Assembly (NCBI GenBank): GCA_963839175.1 | Contig: CAWIUB010000007.1 | Location: forward strand, 1 to 64,000 | DNA from: CAWIUB01 sp963839175 | Lineage (GTDB): Bacteria > Actinomycetota > Actinomycetes > Mycobacteriales > Jatrophihabitantaceae | Reading direction: 5' to 3' | Length of the DNA stretch: 64,000 nt | Shown: one piece after another, positions 1 to 8,253 of the stretch | How positions within the stretch are numbered: the stretch's first letter is position 1 | Layout of the letters: the number at the start of each line of letters is the position of its first letter | The notes under the pieces: model-generated | Databases searched by the model: none | Seen by the model: only the letters and a program-made list of their open reading frames with translations | What the model was told of the DNA's origin: nothing | Translations under genes and position numbers: made by a program

Positions 1-172
1 TCTCGCGGATACGAGCGGCCCGACCCGCCGCTGCGTGTTCGTCGCGCTGTTGCAGACGATCGAGCCGCTCACGGACGGCCACCGTGACGGCCCGAGTCAC
101 ACTCTCGCCGGCCGCCGCGGCGAGCTGACGAGCCAGCCGCTCGGCCTCGGGATTCTTGATGTTCAGGCTCAT
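1..172 (-). CDS. VapB/PSK-type antitoxin, C-terminus cut by window edge
   Basis: The reverse strand reads MSLNIKNPEAERLARQLAAA and continues with a Glu/Arg-rich helix to the window edge, giving 57 codons. The opening N-I-K-N-P-E-A-E-R-L-A pattern is typical of the Rv0623-like (PSK) VapB antitoxins that neutralise PIN-domain VapC toxins and repress their own operon. The ATG at 172-170 follows a weak purine-rich stretch. The partner toxin would lie beyond the left edge and is not visible. An inverted repeat just upstream is a candidate operator. The family call is from sequence memory; a cognate toxin would confirm it. Confidence 0.75.
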   Translation of the reverse strand, partial: MSLNIKNPEAERLARQLAAAAGESVTRAVTVAVRERLDRLQQRDEHAAAGRAARIRE

Positions 173-176
173 GGCA

Positions 177-199
177 GAAGTCTACCTACATCAGACTTC
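177..199. promoter_or_regulatory. Inverted repeat, candidate antitoxin operator
   Basis: GAAGTC at 177-182 and GACTTC at 194-199 form a perfect 6-bp dyad separated by 11 bases, immediately upstream of the antitoxin ATG. VapB-type antitoxins usually repress their own promoter by binding such dyads. Its role here is inferred from position only. Confidence 0.4.
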
Positions 200-332
200 C
201 TTTCTGTATGAGTGTCTATGGCCTCCAAGATGCCCTGACCGCGTTCTCAGGGTTTCGCCAGCTGCCGGTTCGCTGATCACCTTCGATTCCGACATGATGC
301 GCATGCCATCCCGGCCGTCGGAAGGACGCCAT

Positions 333-1238
333 ATGCACAACCACCTGAGCTGGCTCGAGGCGGGGGTCATCGGAGCCATGCAAGGGGTGGCTGAGCTGTT
401 TCCGATATCCAGTCTGGGGCACAGCGTCCTCATCCCTGCCTGGGTGGGTGGCTCCTGGGCGCGCGACCTGAACGTCAGCAGGCCCGAGTCGCCCTATCTC
501 GCGTTCATCGTGGGGCTGCACGTGGCTACCGCGCTGGCTCTGATCGTCTACTTCTGGCGCGATTGGGTGCGCATCGTCGGCGGGCTGGTGACCAGCATCG
601 CCCGGCGTGAGGTGAAAGCAGCTGACCAGCGGCTGGCCTGGCTGCTCGTGCTCGCCACCATCCCGGTCGGGCTTGTTGGGCTGCTCGGCGAACACTGGTT
701 CCGGACCACGGTCGCGCGCCCCGTCCCGACCGCAATCCTGCTCACTGTCAACGGGGTCGTGCTGCTGGTTGGGGAGCAGTTGCGCCGTCGCGAAGGCAGC
801 CCGGATTCGGTCTACGTCGACGAACGGATCACCGGCCCGCAGTCCGACGCGCGGATCGCGCAGCAGCCGGTGGCCCAGGCCGTAGGGGTTGGCGCGGTGC
901 AGATTCTGGCGCTGGCGCCGGGCATTTCCCGTTCGGGCGTGACGATGGTGGCGGGCATGGTCCGGGGGCTATCGCGCGAGGACGCCGCCCGCTTCGCCTT
1001 CCTGCTGGCGACACCGGTGATCCTCGCGGCGGGGGTGCTGAAGCTGCCCGATCTCAATGGGCATCTGGGCAACGGGATCCGCGGGCAGGTGCTGTTCGGC
1101 TCGCTGCTGTCGTTCGTCGGGGCGTACTTGTCGGTGCGCTTCCTCACCCGATACTTCGCGAACGGGTCGCTGCGGCCGTTCGGCGCTTATTGCATCGCTG
1201 CCGGAATCGCCAGCCTGGTGCTGTTCGCCGCGCGCTGA
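333..1238 (+). CDS. uppP: Undecaprenyl-diphosphatase (UppP/BacA family)
   Basis: Membrane phosphatase that recycles undecaprenyl pyrophosphate to the monophosphate lipid carrier for peptidoglycan synthesis; overproduction gives bacitracin resistance in relatives. The 301-residue protein has both family signatures. GVAELFPISSLGH near residues 18-30 is the Glu/Ser/His block, here a variant of the usual E-F-L-P-I-S-S-S-G-H. PGISRSG lies near residue 195. Several hydrophobic segments are evident. The ATG at 333 is chosen because GGAAGGA lies 7 bases upstream and the family's N-terminus begins here; the frame is open further upstream to 156 but that part looks non-coding. Confidence 0.92.
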   Translation: MHNHLSWLEAGVIGAMQGVAELFPISSLGHSVLIPAWVGGSWARDLNVSRPESPYLAFIVGLHVATALALIVYFWRDWVRIVGGLVTSIARREVKAADQRLAWLLVLATIPVGLVGLLGEHWFRTTVARPVPTAILLTVNGVVLLVGEQLRRREGSPDSVYVDERITGPQSDARIAQQPVAQAVGVGAVQILALAPGISRSGVTMVAGMVRGLSREDAARFAFLLATPVILAAGVLKLPDLNGHLGNGIRGQVLFGSLLSFVGAYLSVRFLTRYFANGSLRPFGAYCIAAGIASLVLFAAR

Positions 1239-1252
1239 CCTACGCTCGACGG

Positions 1253-1660
1253 GTGGTGCGCCGGTTCCGTTTCGCCTTCGCACCGCGCTGGATCGCGCTG
1301 CATGTGCTCGTCCTCGCGGCCTGCGTGGTGATGGTGCTGCTTGGCCGGTGGCAGTGGCACGTGGCGCACGTCCACCATGGCGACGTCCGCAACTACGCCT
1401 ACGCGTTCCAGTGGTGGGCCTTCACCGGCTTCGCCCTGTTTATGTGGCTGCGCGTCCTGCACGATGCATCCACGCCCGATGTGCCTGCCCCAACCCCTGC
1501 CCAGTCGGAACCGCCGATGGCCTACCGTCGCTATGTGATGCCGCAGCACTCCACGTCGACGCCCGTTGCGACCGACGGCGAACACGCCCGCTACAACGCG
1601 TACCTCCGCGATCTCGCGCAGGCAGCCGAGACCTCGCACCAGCCCGGTGAGCGCGGATGA
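1253..1660 (+). CDS. Small actinobacterial membrane protein, unknown function
   Basis: About 135 residues from GTG 1253 (or the next GTG, 1256), starting VVRRFRFAFAPRW. It has two hydrophobic segments with an L-G-R-W-Q-W turn that recalls the first helix of SURF1-like proteins, then a polar, Pro-rich C-terminal tail. It overlaps the following DUF3817 gene by 4 bases (ATGA), so the two are co-transcribed. From memory this pair recurs together in actinobacteria. No function is known to me. Confidence 0.7.
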   Translation: MVRRFRFAFAPRWIALHVLVLAACVVMVLLGRWQWHVAHVHHGDVRNYAYAFQWWAFTGFALFMWLRVLHDASTPDVPAPTPAQSEPPMAYRRYVMPQHSTSTPVATDGEHARYNAYLRDLAQAAETSHQPGERG

Positions 1661-1995
1661 GCCAGCAGACCGCAACGACGGTCCCGCGCATCCGGTACTC
1701 CGGCGCGCTGCTGCGCTACCGGGTGATGGCGTTCGTCACCGGCGTGATGCTGCTGCTGCTCGTCTTCGTGGCCATGCCGCTCAAGTACTTCGCCGACTCG
1801 CCGGGACCGGTGGCAGTCATCGGCACGGCGCATGGATTCCTGTTCATGGTGTATCTGGCCACGGCGCTGGACCTCGGCATCCGGCTGCGGTGGAACCCGG
1901 TGCGGCTCGTGCTGATCATGGCGGCCGGCACGATCCCGTTCATGTCGTTCGTCGCCGAACGCAGCGTCATGCGCGAGATTCGCGCCCGGCGCTGA
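1657..1995 (+). CDS. DUF3817 membrane protein
   Basis: 112 residues with three hydrophobic helices. The conserved pattern L-R-Y-R-V-M-A-F-V-T-G, then V-I-G-T-A-H-G-F-L-F-M-V-Y, then G-T-I-P-F-M-S-F-V-A-E is the DUF3817 signature. The start is the ATG overlapping the stop of the preceding gene. Biochemical role unknown. The gene ends 4 bases before the convergent sigma-factor gene. Confidence 0.85.
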   Translation: MSQQTATTVPRIRYSGALLRYRVMAFVTGVMLLLLVFVAMPLKYFADSPGPVAVIGTAHGFLFMVYLATALDLGIRLRWNPVRLVLIMAAGTIPFMSFVAERSVMREIRARR

Positions 1996-1998
1996 CGA

Positions 1999-2532
1999 TC
2001 AGCCGCCGACGACCCGGGTCTGGCCGTCGTCGCCCAACCCGTCGACCAGGTCTGCGCGCGCCCGGGCGACCCGCGATCGGACCGTGCCGACCGGGCAGCC
2101 GCAGACTTCCGCGGCCTCGCCGTAGGAGAGCCCGACCAGCTGGGTCAAGACGAAGGCTTCGCGGCGCGATGGGTCCAGGGATCCAAGCAGCGCGCGCAGT
2201 GCCACCGAATCAGCCGGATCGCTCTCGGTTCGCTCACCCGGCGGGCTAACCGCCCGTGCCCGGACGGCTGCCCGGACCGCGTCCGCGCAGGCGTGTCGAG
2301 CGATCGACAACAGCCAGGTGCGGGCCGACGAGCGGCCGGCGAAGCGGTGCAGAGACGCAAACGCGCGTGCGTACGTCTCCTGGGTGAGGTCGGCGGCGGC
2401 GGCGCGGTCAGCGAGGTTTGCGCACAGCCGCCAGACGTCGGCCTGGGTCGCCCGGACGAAAGCCGCGGCCGCGGCGATGTCACCGCGGCGAGCGCGCAGG
2501 GCTGCCTCGGTGATCGGATCGCTCTCGTCCAT
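1999..2532 (-). CDS. SigC-like ECF RNA polymerase sigma factor
   Basis: 177 residues. Region 2 is visible as A-D-L-T-Q-E-T-Y-A-R-A and the -10 recognition helix as A-R-T-W-L-L-S-I-A-R-H. Region 4 is visible as LSYGEAAEVCGCPVGTVRSR near the C-terminus. The cysteine pair in E-V-C-G-C-P-V-G-T and the overall layout match mycobacterial SigC, which is linked to copper acquisition. The gene is divergent from an operon that starts with a zinc-finger membrane protein and continues with copper genes, so that protein is the probable anti-sigma partner. Start is ATG 2532. The SigC assignment is by motif recall. Confidence 0.88.
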   Translation of the reverse strand: MDESDPITEAALRARRGDIAAAAAFVRATQADVWRLCANLADRAAAADLTQETYARAFASLHRFAGRSSARTWLLSIARHACADAVRAAVRARAVSPPGERTESDPADSVALRALLGSLDPSRREAFVLTQLVGLSYGEAAEVCGCPVGTVRSRVARARADLVDGLGDDGQTRVVGG

Positions 2533-2566
2533 CCGCCCTTCCCGTTGTGATCACAGCCACCCGCCG

Positions 2567-2602
2567 GGAACTATCGGGTCGGTTGCGGCGACTGTTCCAG
2601 AC
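2567..2602 (+). promoter_or_regulatory. Candidate ECF promoter for the copper operon (leaderless)
   Basis: GGAAC at 2567-2571 resembles an ECF -35 element. CGACTGTT at 2589-2596, about 17 bases on, could serve as the -10. Initiation 6-8 bases downstream would fall at or next to the GTG start codon at 2603, so the mRNA would be leaderless; no Shine-Dalgarno sequence precedes that GTG. Autoregulation by the divergent sigma factor is an inference. Confidence 0.4.
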
Positions 2603-3265
2603 GTGAGATGCGATCGCTTCCGGGAGGCTGCCTCGGCGCGCCTCGACGGCGAGCCGATCGGCATGTCGGCTGTCACCCTCGACGACCATCTCGCGTCCTG
2701 CCCCGATTGTGCCCGATGGCTAGAACGTGCCACGCAGGTCACCCGTTCCGCACGGATCGGCAGTGCGGACCTGCCCGACCTGTCCGATCGCATCCTGGCT
2801 GATGTCGTGCTGCCTGCCCGGCGAGTATTGCGTCGCCGCATGTGGTTGCGAGCCGCATTGCTGGTACTCGGCGTCGCTCAGCTCGCGATCGCCCTGCCGT
2901 CGGTGTTCGGCGGCACCATCGATATGGCGATGTCGACGCATGCGGCCCATGAGGCGGCAGCGTGGAACCTGGCCTTGGGCGCCGCGTTCGTGGCAACCGC
3001 GTTCACCCCGCGCCGCGCGGCCGGCGTGCTGCCGCTGCTCACCGTGTTCGTGGGCGCGCTCGCGCTGCTCAGCGTCCGCGATCTGGTAGACGGCGCGGTT
3101 GCCGTTGGCCGGCTCGCTACCCACCTCGGGACGGTCGTGGGGCTCGTCCTGATCTTCGCGCTCAACCGGGCCGAATGGGCGCTGCCCCCGCAACGCGCGC
3201 CGGTCGCGGTCGATCCCGATGTCGACCGTAAGCACGGCGATGGCGGCCTGCGGGGCGCTGCATGA
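2603..3265 (+). CDS. Zinc-finger (zf-HC2) membrane anti-sigma factor
   Basis: 220 residues from GTG 2603, which gives the classic opening M-R-C-D-R-F-R-E-A-A-S-A-R-L-D-G-E. Cys3, His29, Cys33 and Cys36 (H-L-A-S-C-P-D-C) make the ZAS-type zinc site that clamps ECF sigma factors. The rest is a membrane domain of about four helices from residue 72 on, then a short polar tail. It probably holds the divergent SigC-like factor inactive until a signal, perhaps copper starvation or thiol stress, is sensed. It overlaps the CopC-CopD gene by ATGA. The frame is open upstream of 2603, but that part is antisense to the sigma gene. Confidence 0.85.
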   Translation: MRCDRFREAASARLDGEPIGMSAVTLDDHLASCPDCARWLERATQVTRSARIGSADLPDLSDRILADVVLPARRVLRRRMWLRAALLVLGVAQLAIALPSVFGGTIDMAMSTHAAHEAAAWNLALGAAFVATAFTPRRAAGVLPLLTVFVGALALLSVRDLVDGAVAVGRLATHLGTVVGLVLIFALNRAEWALPPQRAPVAVDPDVDRKHGDGGLRGAA

Positions 3266-4977
3266 ACAACGTCGGGAGTATTCGGTCCAGTAGGTGGACC
3301 AGATACTCGCGAAGTTTGGCTGTGCTGGTAGGGGGGCTGCTGGCTCTGCTGCTGGTCACGGCGCCCGCCGCCGCGGCGCACGCCACGGTCGTGTCATCCA
3401 CTCCGGCAGACGGTGCCCGGCTGGCTGGTGCCCCGAGCACCGTCACGGTCACCTTCGACGAGGCGGTCGGCCTCAACGGCGTCGGCTACCTGCGCGTCGT
3501 CGACCAGACCGGGCGGGACGTGGACGCCGGCCCGGCCAGCCACCCCGGCGGCGACGCGACGCAGATCGCGACCACCCTGAAGACTGGCCTGGGCGACGGC
3601 ACGTATACGGCCAGCTTCCGGGTGATCTCCGCGGACTCGCATCCGGTCGCCGGGGTGATCCGGTTCGTCGTCGGCACCGGGGCTTTGGTCGGCGGTGCGG
3701 GCGGAACGCCGAGCAGCGTGAACTCGACGACCAGTGCGGTCTTCGACGTGGTCCGTTGGCTGACATTCGCGGGACTGATACTGCTGGGTGGCGGTTGGCT
3801 GGTGGCTACCGTGTGGGTTGCTGGGCGCGAGGACTGGCGGGCTCGCACGATGCTGTGGGCCGGGTGGTGGACAGCGACGGTCGCAGCGGTGGCCGAGCTC
3901 GCGCTGCAGGGCCCGTACAGCGCCGGCCGCGGTCTTGGCACGCTTACTGACTGGAGCCTGCTCGACGCCACCTTACACACGACCTACGGCACTGCACACT
4001 CGATTCGCCTGTTACTGCTGGGGATTCTCGGTGTCACGTTGGCGTCGCTGCTGCGAATGGGCTGGCGTACCCAGCTGGCACAGATCGCCGCCGGCCTCGG
4101 TCTGGGCATCGCGTTGACGTACGCCGTCAGCGGGCACGCCAGCGCGCAGAACCCACGTTGGCTGGTCACGGCCAGCGACACCGTGCATCTGACCGCGATG
4201 GCATTGTGGATCGGCGGGCTGGCCTACCTGCTCGTCGCGATCCTGCCACGCCGGGAGCCAGACGAGCTGCGCACCGTGCTGCCCGTCTTCTCCCGCACCG
4301 CGTTCGGCTGCGTGATCGCGCTGGCAATCACCGGCACCTACCAGGCGTGGCTGGGCGTGGGCTCGCTCGACGCGCTCACCTCGACCCGATACGGCCAGCT
4401 GGTGCTCGTCAAAATCGGTCTGTTCCTGGTGCTCGTCGGACTTGGCAACCTGTCCCGTGTCGTTGTGCAGCGCCGGTACGTGCGTCCGGTCGCGTACGCG
4501 ATGACGGAACAGATGACCGTCGCGCCGAAGGAAGTCGACGAGACCCGGCGGATGCGGCGATCGGTCTTCGCCGAGGTCGTCCTCGGTGTGACGGTGCTCG
4601 CCGTGACCGCGGTGCTAGTGGCCGAGCCACCCGGTCGCGCCGCGGTTGCCGCGGTTGCCGCCAAGCCACAAACGAGCCGTGTCGAGCTGGCGGGCAGCCG
4701 CACCGCGACGCTGACCGTCAGCCCTGGGCGACACGGAACTGTCAGCGTCTCGCTCACGCTCAGCGCTGGCGCGACGCCGATCGGGCTGACGCTCAACGCG
4801 GCGCTGCCCGCCAAGCAACTGGGCCCGATTCCGGTCAAGCTCGCTGGCACAGACGGCCGTAATTACACAGCGTCGAACGTCTTGCTGCCGGCGGCCGGCA
4901 AGTGGTCGTTCACGCTCGACATCCGCACCTCCGAGTTCGACGCGGTCACCGCAGACACGTCGATTCACCTCTCCTGA
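3262..4977 (+). CDS. CopC-CopD fusion copper transport protein
   Basis: 571 residues. A signal peptide (residues 1-39) precedes a mature N-terminus that begins with His40 (H-A-T-V-V-S-S-T-P-A-D-G), the CopC copper site. A-D-S-H-P at 124-128 supplies the second ligand region. The beta-sandwich CopC domain runs to about 145. About eight membrane helices of the CopD domain follow to about 470, and then an extracytoplasmic C-terminal domain. CopC binds Cu(II) outside the membrane and CopD is thought to pass it across. It is co-transcribed with the anti-sigma gene upstream and with YcnI downstream. Confidence 0.92.
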   Translation: MNNVGSIRSSRWTRYSRSLAVLVGGLLALLLVTAPAAAAHATVVSSTPADGARLAGAPSTVTVTFDEAVGLNGVGYLRVVDQTGRDVDAGPASHPGGDATQIATTLKTGLGDGTYTASFRVISADSHPVAGVIRFVVGTGALVGGAGGTPSSVNSTTSAVFDVVRWLTFAGLILLGGGWLVATVWVAGREDWRARTMLWAGWWTATVAAVAELALQGPYSAGRGLGTLTDWSLLDATLHTTYGTAHSIRLLLLGILGVTLASLLRMGWRTQLAQIAAGLGLGIALTYAVSGHASAQNPRWLVTASDTVHLTAMALWIGGLAYLLVAILPRREPDELRTVLPVFSRTAFGCVIALAITGTYQAWLGVGSLDALTSTRYGQLVLVKIGLFLVLVGLGNLSRVVVQRRYVRPVAYAMTEQMTVAPKEVDETRRMRRSVFAEVVLGVTVLAVTAVLVAEPPGRAAVAAVAAKPQTSRVELAGSRTATLTVSPGRHGTVSVSLTLSAGATPIGLTLNAALPAKQLGPIPVKLAGTDGRNYTASNVLLPAAGKWSFTLDIRTSEFDAVTADTSIHLS

Positions 4978-4991
4978 AAGGCGAAACCTGC

Positions 4992-5696
4992 ATGCGACTC
5001 CGACTCGTCCCCGCGCTCGGGATAGCGATCACCTGTGGATCGGTAGCCTTCGCCGGCCCCGCGTCCGCACACGTCACGGTGAGCGCTCCCGAAGCGGTCC
5101 GCGGCGGCAGCGACACGATCATCACCTTCCGCGTCCCCACCGAGAGCGCGTCGGCCAGCACCACCGGGCTCAAGGTGCAGTTCCCGGTCGCCACCCCCAT
5201 CGCCTCGGTGCTGGTGCAGCCGCAGCCGGGCTGGACCTACACCGCCAAGAGCACGAAGCTGACGACGCCGATCAAGACCGATGACGGCGACATCACCGAG
5301 GCGGTATCGGAGATCGACTGGTCCGCGACAAGCGTTGCCCAGGGCATCAAGCCGGGGGAGTTCGGCGAGTTCGTCGTTATCGCAGGACAGCTGCCGAACG
5401 TGCCGTCGATCACCTTCAAGGCGATCCAGGTCTACAGCGACGGCTCGCAGGTCGACTGGATCGACGTCCCCGCCCCCGGCAGCTCCGCCGAGCCAGAACA
5501 CCCGGCACCAGTCCTGCAACTAGCGCCCGCGACCAGCTCGTCCAGCAGTCCGTCGGTGACGGTCTCCGCGGCGCCGGCCAAGAGCAGCAGTCAGACTGGA
5601 CCGATGGTCCTGTCGGTGGTCGCGCTCGTCGTCGCTGCCGCGGCAGCCGTGCTCGGGGGCTTGGCGTTGAGCCGCGCCCGGGGGAGGCGCACGTGA
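4992..5696 (+). CDS. YcnI-like DUF1775 copper-binding protein
   Basis: 234 residues. The signal peptide ends A-S-A before His27 of H-V-T-V-S-A-P, the mononuclear copper site of the YcnI family. A DUF1775 beta-sandwich runs to about 150. A Ser/Thr/Pro-rich linker and one C-terminal membrane helix ending in R-A-R-G-R-R-T make it membrane anchored. The ATG at 4992 gives a good signal peptide; the open frame upstream lies inside the CopD gene. It overlaps the next gene by GTGA. Confidence 0.9.
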   Translation: MRLRLVPALGIAITCGSVAFAGPASAHVTVSAPEAVRGGSDTIITFRVPTESASASTTGLKVQFPVATPIASVLVQPQPGWTYTAKSTKLTTPIKTDDGDITEAVSEIDWSATSVAQGIKPGEFGEFVVIAGQLPNVPSITFKAIQVYSDGSQVDWIDVPAPGSSAEPEHPAPVLQLAPATSSSSSPSVTVSAAPAKSSSQTGPMVLSVVALVVAAAAAVLGGLALSRARGRRT

Positions 5697-6196
5697 GACG
5701 AGTCTCGATCACAGCCGTCTTAGCGGGGTTGGTAGCCGTGGTTGGTGTGGCCGGGCTGATCCGCGGCGCGATACCGCAATCGATCGCCGGTGGGGCGTCG
5801 CCGAGCACAGCTGCGACACAGCCGATCACGATCACCAACGCATACGTGCGAGAGCCTGCGTCACCGGGTCAGGCGGCGGCCTATCTCACCATCAACAACA
5901 CCACCGGTTCTGACGACACGTTGCTCTCGGTGGTCAGCGGCGCGGGCGCCAAGACCGAGATCCACGCCGACTCGTCGATGACGCGATCCACGACCGGGCT
6001 GAAGATCCCGGCCCACAGCAGCGTCACACTGACCCCGGGTAAGAGTCACATCATGCTCGAGGAACTCTATGGCCCGCTGCTGCCGGGCCAGACCGTCAAC
6101 CTCGAGCTGATCTTCGCCAACGCCGGAGGCATCGTGGTCGCGGCGCCTGTCATCGGGGTGACCGCTCCGGCCCCAACCGCCGGAGCCGCGCGGTGA
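5693..6196 (+). CDS. PCu(A)C copper chaperone
   Basis: 167 residues from GTG 5693. An N-terminal membrane anchor or signal sequence is followed by the PCu(A)C fold. Copper ligands are recognisable as His91, Met96 (E-I-H-A-D-S-S-M) and His119/Met121 (S-H-I-M-L). The canonical second methionine block is partly altered, so the H-X10-M spacing is not textbook. The family delivers Cu(I) to the CuA centre of cytochrome oxidase with SCO1, whose gene follows with a 4-base overlap. Confidence 0.9.
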   Translation: MRRVSITAVLAGLVAVVGVAGLIRGAIPQSIAGGASPSTAATQPITITNAYVREPASPGQAAAYLTINNTTGSDDTLLSVVSGAGAKTEIHADSSMTRSTTGLKIPAHSSVTLTPGKSHIMLEELYGPLLPGQTVNLELIFANAGGIVVAAPVIGVTAPAPTAGAAR

Positions 6197-6831
6197 CTCG
6201 TCGGGTCGCCTGGGCGCTGGCCGCCGTGCTCGCCCTACTTCTCGTGGCGGGTTGCTCGTCGAGCAGCAAGCCGTCGGCACAGCGGTCCGCTTCGGACCTG
6301 AACGACCATCTCGGGACCGGGCCGTATCAGGGTTTCGGTCTGGTGCCACCGCTGCCGCGGCCGTCGTTCACCTTGACGGACACCGATGGCAGGCCGTTCG
6401 CGTTCGGTACGCGCACCGCCGGCCGTCCCACGCTGTTGTACTTCGGATACACCCGATGCCCGGACGTCTGCCCCACGACCATGCTCGACATCCGCAACGC
6501 GTTGCTCGGGCTGCCCGCTGAACTCCGGTCCACGGTGGACGTGGTTTTCGTCACCACCGACGTCAAGCACGACACCGCACCGCTGATCGCCGCCTGGCTC
6601 GGCAAGTTCGACACCGGGCTTCCGAACCGCTTCTTCGGGCTGCGCGGAAGCCAGGTCCAGATCGATGCGGCGCAAGCCGCGGCGCACGTTCAGCTGGCCG
6701 AGGACGAGGGCCAGCAGCACGCGGCGGAAGTCTTGCTCTACGGTTCGGACGACTACGCGCGCGTGGAGTTCCTGCAGAACACCAACCAGGCCGAGCAGAT
6801 CGCCCACGATCTGCCGTTGGTTGCCAGGTGA
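6193..6831 (+). CDS. SCO1/SenC copper-delivery lipoprotein
   Basis: 212 residues. A lipobox L-V-A-G-C puts the lipidated cysteine at residue 21. The thioredoxin-like domain carries the SCO copper motif R-C-P-D-V-C-P (Cys89, Cys93) and the partner His176 in Q-Q-H-A-A-E-V. SCO proteins insert copper into cytochrome oxidase or reduce its thiols. Start is GTG 6193, overlapping the chaperone stop. The gene overlaps the MauE-DsbA gene by GTGA, which supports one functional unit. Confidence 0.92.
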   Translation: MTRRVAWALAAVLALLLVAGCSSSSKPSAQRSASDLNDHLGTGPYQGFGLVPPLPRPSFTLTDTDGRPFAFGTRTAGRPTLLYFGYTRCPDVCPTTMLDIRNALLGLPAELRSTVDVVFVTTDVKHDTAPLIAAWLGKFDTGLPNRFFGLRGSQVQIDAAQAAAHVQLAEDEGQQHAAEVLLYGSDDYARVEFLQNTNQAEQIAHDLPLVAR

Positions 6832-8168
6832 CCGATTCGATGCGAGGAGCAGTTCGTTCCGTGAGATGGACAACCATCCGCCCCTGGCTGGGGACCGTGG
6901 CCAGGCTGGTTCTGGGCGTGGTCTGGATCTGGGCCGCCTGGTCCAAGATGAGGAACCCGCTGGGCTTCGTGCAGGCCGTACGTGCCTATGACGCGACGCC
7001 GGAGTGGCTGTCCAAAGCGATCGGCTACGGCCTGCCGGTCCTCGAGCTGTGCATCGGCGCGCTGCTGATTGTCGGGGTTATCGTCCGGCTTGCAGCGATC
7101 CTTTCTACCGCCTTGTTCGCGGTCTTCCTGGTCGGCGTGCTGCAGGCCGCCGCGCGTGGGATCAAGGTGGAGTGCGGCTGCTTCGGTGGCGGCGGGACGA
7201 CAACCTCGACCACTTACACCCTGGACGTGCTCCGCGACGTCGGCCTCATGGTGCTCGGGGTCTACCTGATCGTGTGGCCGCTGACCCGCTGGTCGGTAGA
7301 CGAATACCTCGCCCGCAACGACTTCGTTGCCCCGCCGTCAGCCAAACGGATGCGCACCGGCCAGGGCGCCCGAAAATACAACGCGATGCTCGAGGCGCGG
7401 CGCAAGGCTGCGCGGGAACGAACGCTGTACCTGTCGGCGGCGCTCTCCGTTCTCATCGTGCTGATCTCGATCGTCGGCATCGGCGTGCAAGCGAACCGGG
7501 CCAAGATCCAGGGTGACCTGACCGCGACGAACGCCACGGCTACTAACGGCGTCACCGTCGGCAAGGCGGCCAAGGTGACCGTGGACTTCTTCGAGGACTT
7601 CCAGTGCCCGATCTGTAACACGCTTGAGCAGAGCGTGGGCAGCGACGTCGCGGCTCAGATCGCCGCTGGCCGGATTCAGGCCAAGTACCACACGATGTCG
7701 TTCCTCGACTCGTCCTCGAACGGCAACAGATACTCCTCGCGTGCCGCGAACGCGGCGCTATGCGCGTCCGACGTGAGCGTGGCCGACTTCCAGAAGTACC
7801 ACGCCATCCTCTACGGCAAGGACAGCAAGGGCCAGAACAACCAACCTGTCGAGAACAGCAATGGCCGGACCGACGCGCAGCTGGTCGAGTACGGCAAACA
7901 GGCAGGGATCAAGGGCGATGACCTGACGACGTTCCAGTCCTGCGTTACCGGCCAGCTGCACAAGGCGCTGGTCGCGGCCATCACGGACAACGCCAGCCAG
8001 CGCGGCGTGAGCGCCACCCCGACCATCTTCGTCAACGGCAAGCAGCTCAAGACCGCCAACAAGGCCGGCCTGGACGCGGCGATCGCGGCGATCGCGGGAC
8101 CGGCACCAACGACCACCTCGCCCACGCCATCATCGTCGGCTTCGGTCTCGAAGTCCGTCGCGCCGTGA
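6828..8168 (+). CDS. MauE-DsbA fusion, membrane thiol-redox protein
   Basis: 446 residues with two modules. Residues 15-155 form a MauE/DoxX-type membrane domain of four helices with the conserved E-C-G-C-F motif (115-119). A further helix at about 200-222 is followed by a DsbA-like thioredoxin domain with active site C-P-I-C (260-263) and the cis-Pro segment S-A-T-P-T-I-F-V-N-G. The fusion can pass reducing or oxidising equivalents across the membrane to an outside thioredoxin, here plausibly to keep SCO1 and CuA cysteines in the right state. Last gene of the copper operon. Confidence 0.88.
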   Translation: MTDSMRGAVRSVRWTTIRPWLGTVARLVLGVVWIWAAWSKMRNPLGFVQAVRAYDATPEWLSKAIGYGLPVLELCIGALLIVGVIVRLAAILSTALFAVFLVGVLQAAARGIKVECGCFGGGGTTTSTTYTLDVLRDVGLMVLGVYLIVWPLTRWSVDEYLARNDFVAPPSAKRMRTGQGARKYNAMLEARRKAARERTLYLSAALSVLIVLISIVGIGVQANRAKIQGDLTATNATATNGVTVGKAAKVTVDFFEDFQCPICNTLEQSVGSDVAAQIAAGRIQAKYHTMSFLDSSSNGNRYSSRAANAALCASDVSVADFQKYHAILYGKDSKGQNNQPVENSNGRTDAQLVEYGKQAGIKGDDLTTFQSCVTGQLHKALVAAITDNASQRGVSATPTIFVNGKQLKTANKAGLDAAIAAIAGPAPTTTSPTPSSSASVSKSVAP

Positions 8169-8190
8169 TCTGTGCGCGCCAAGACGCAGG

Positions 8191-8237
8191 CCGGGCCGGC
8201 CCGCGGCACCTTTGACAGCTAACCCGGGTCGGCCCGG
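8191..8237. terminator. GC-rich hairpins between convergent genes
   Basis: CGGGCCGGCCCG near 8192-8203 is self-complementary and can also pair with CCCGGGTCGGCCCGG at 8223-8237. They lie between the stops of the copper operon and the convergent HU gene. There is no T tract, so a terminator role is only positional inference. Confidence 0.35.
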
Positions 8238-8253
8238 TCGCCGAGAACGGGTC

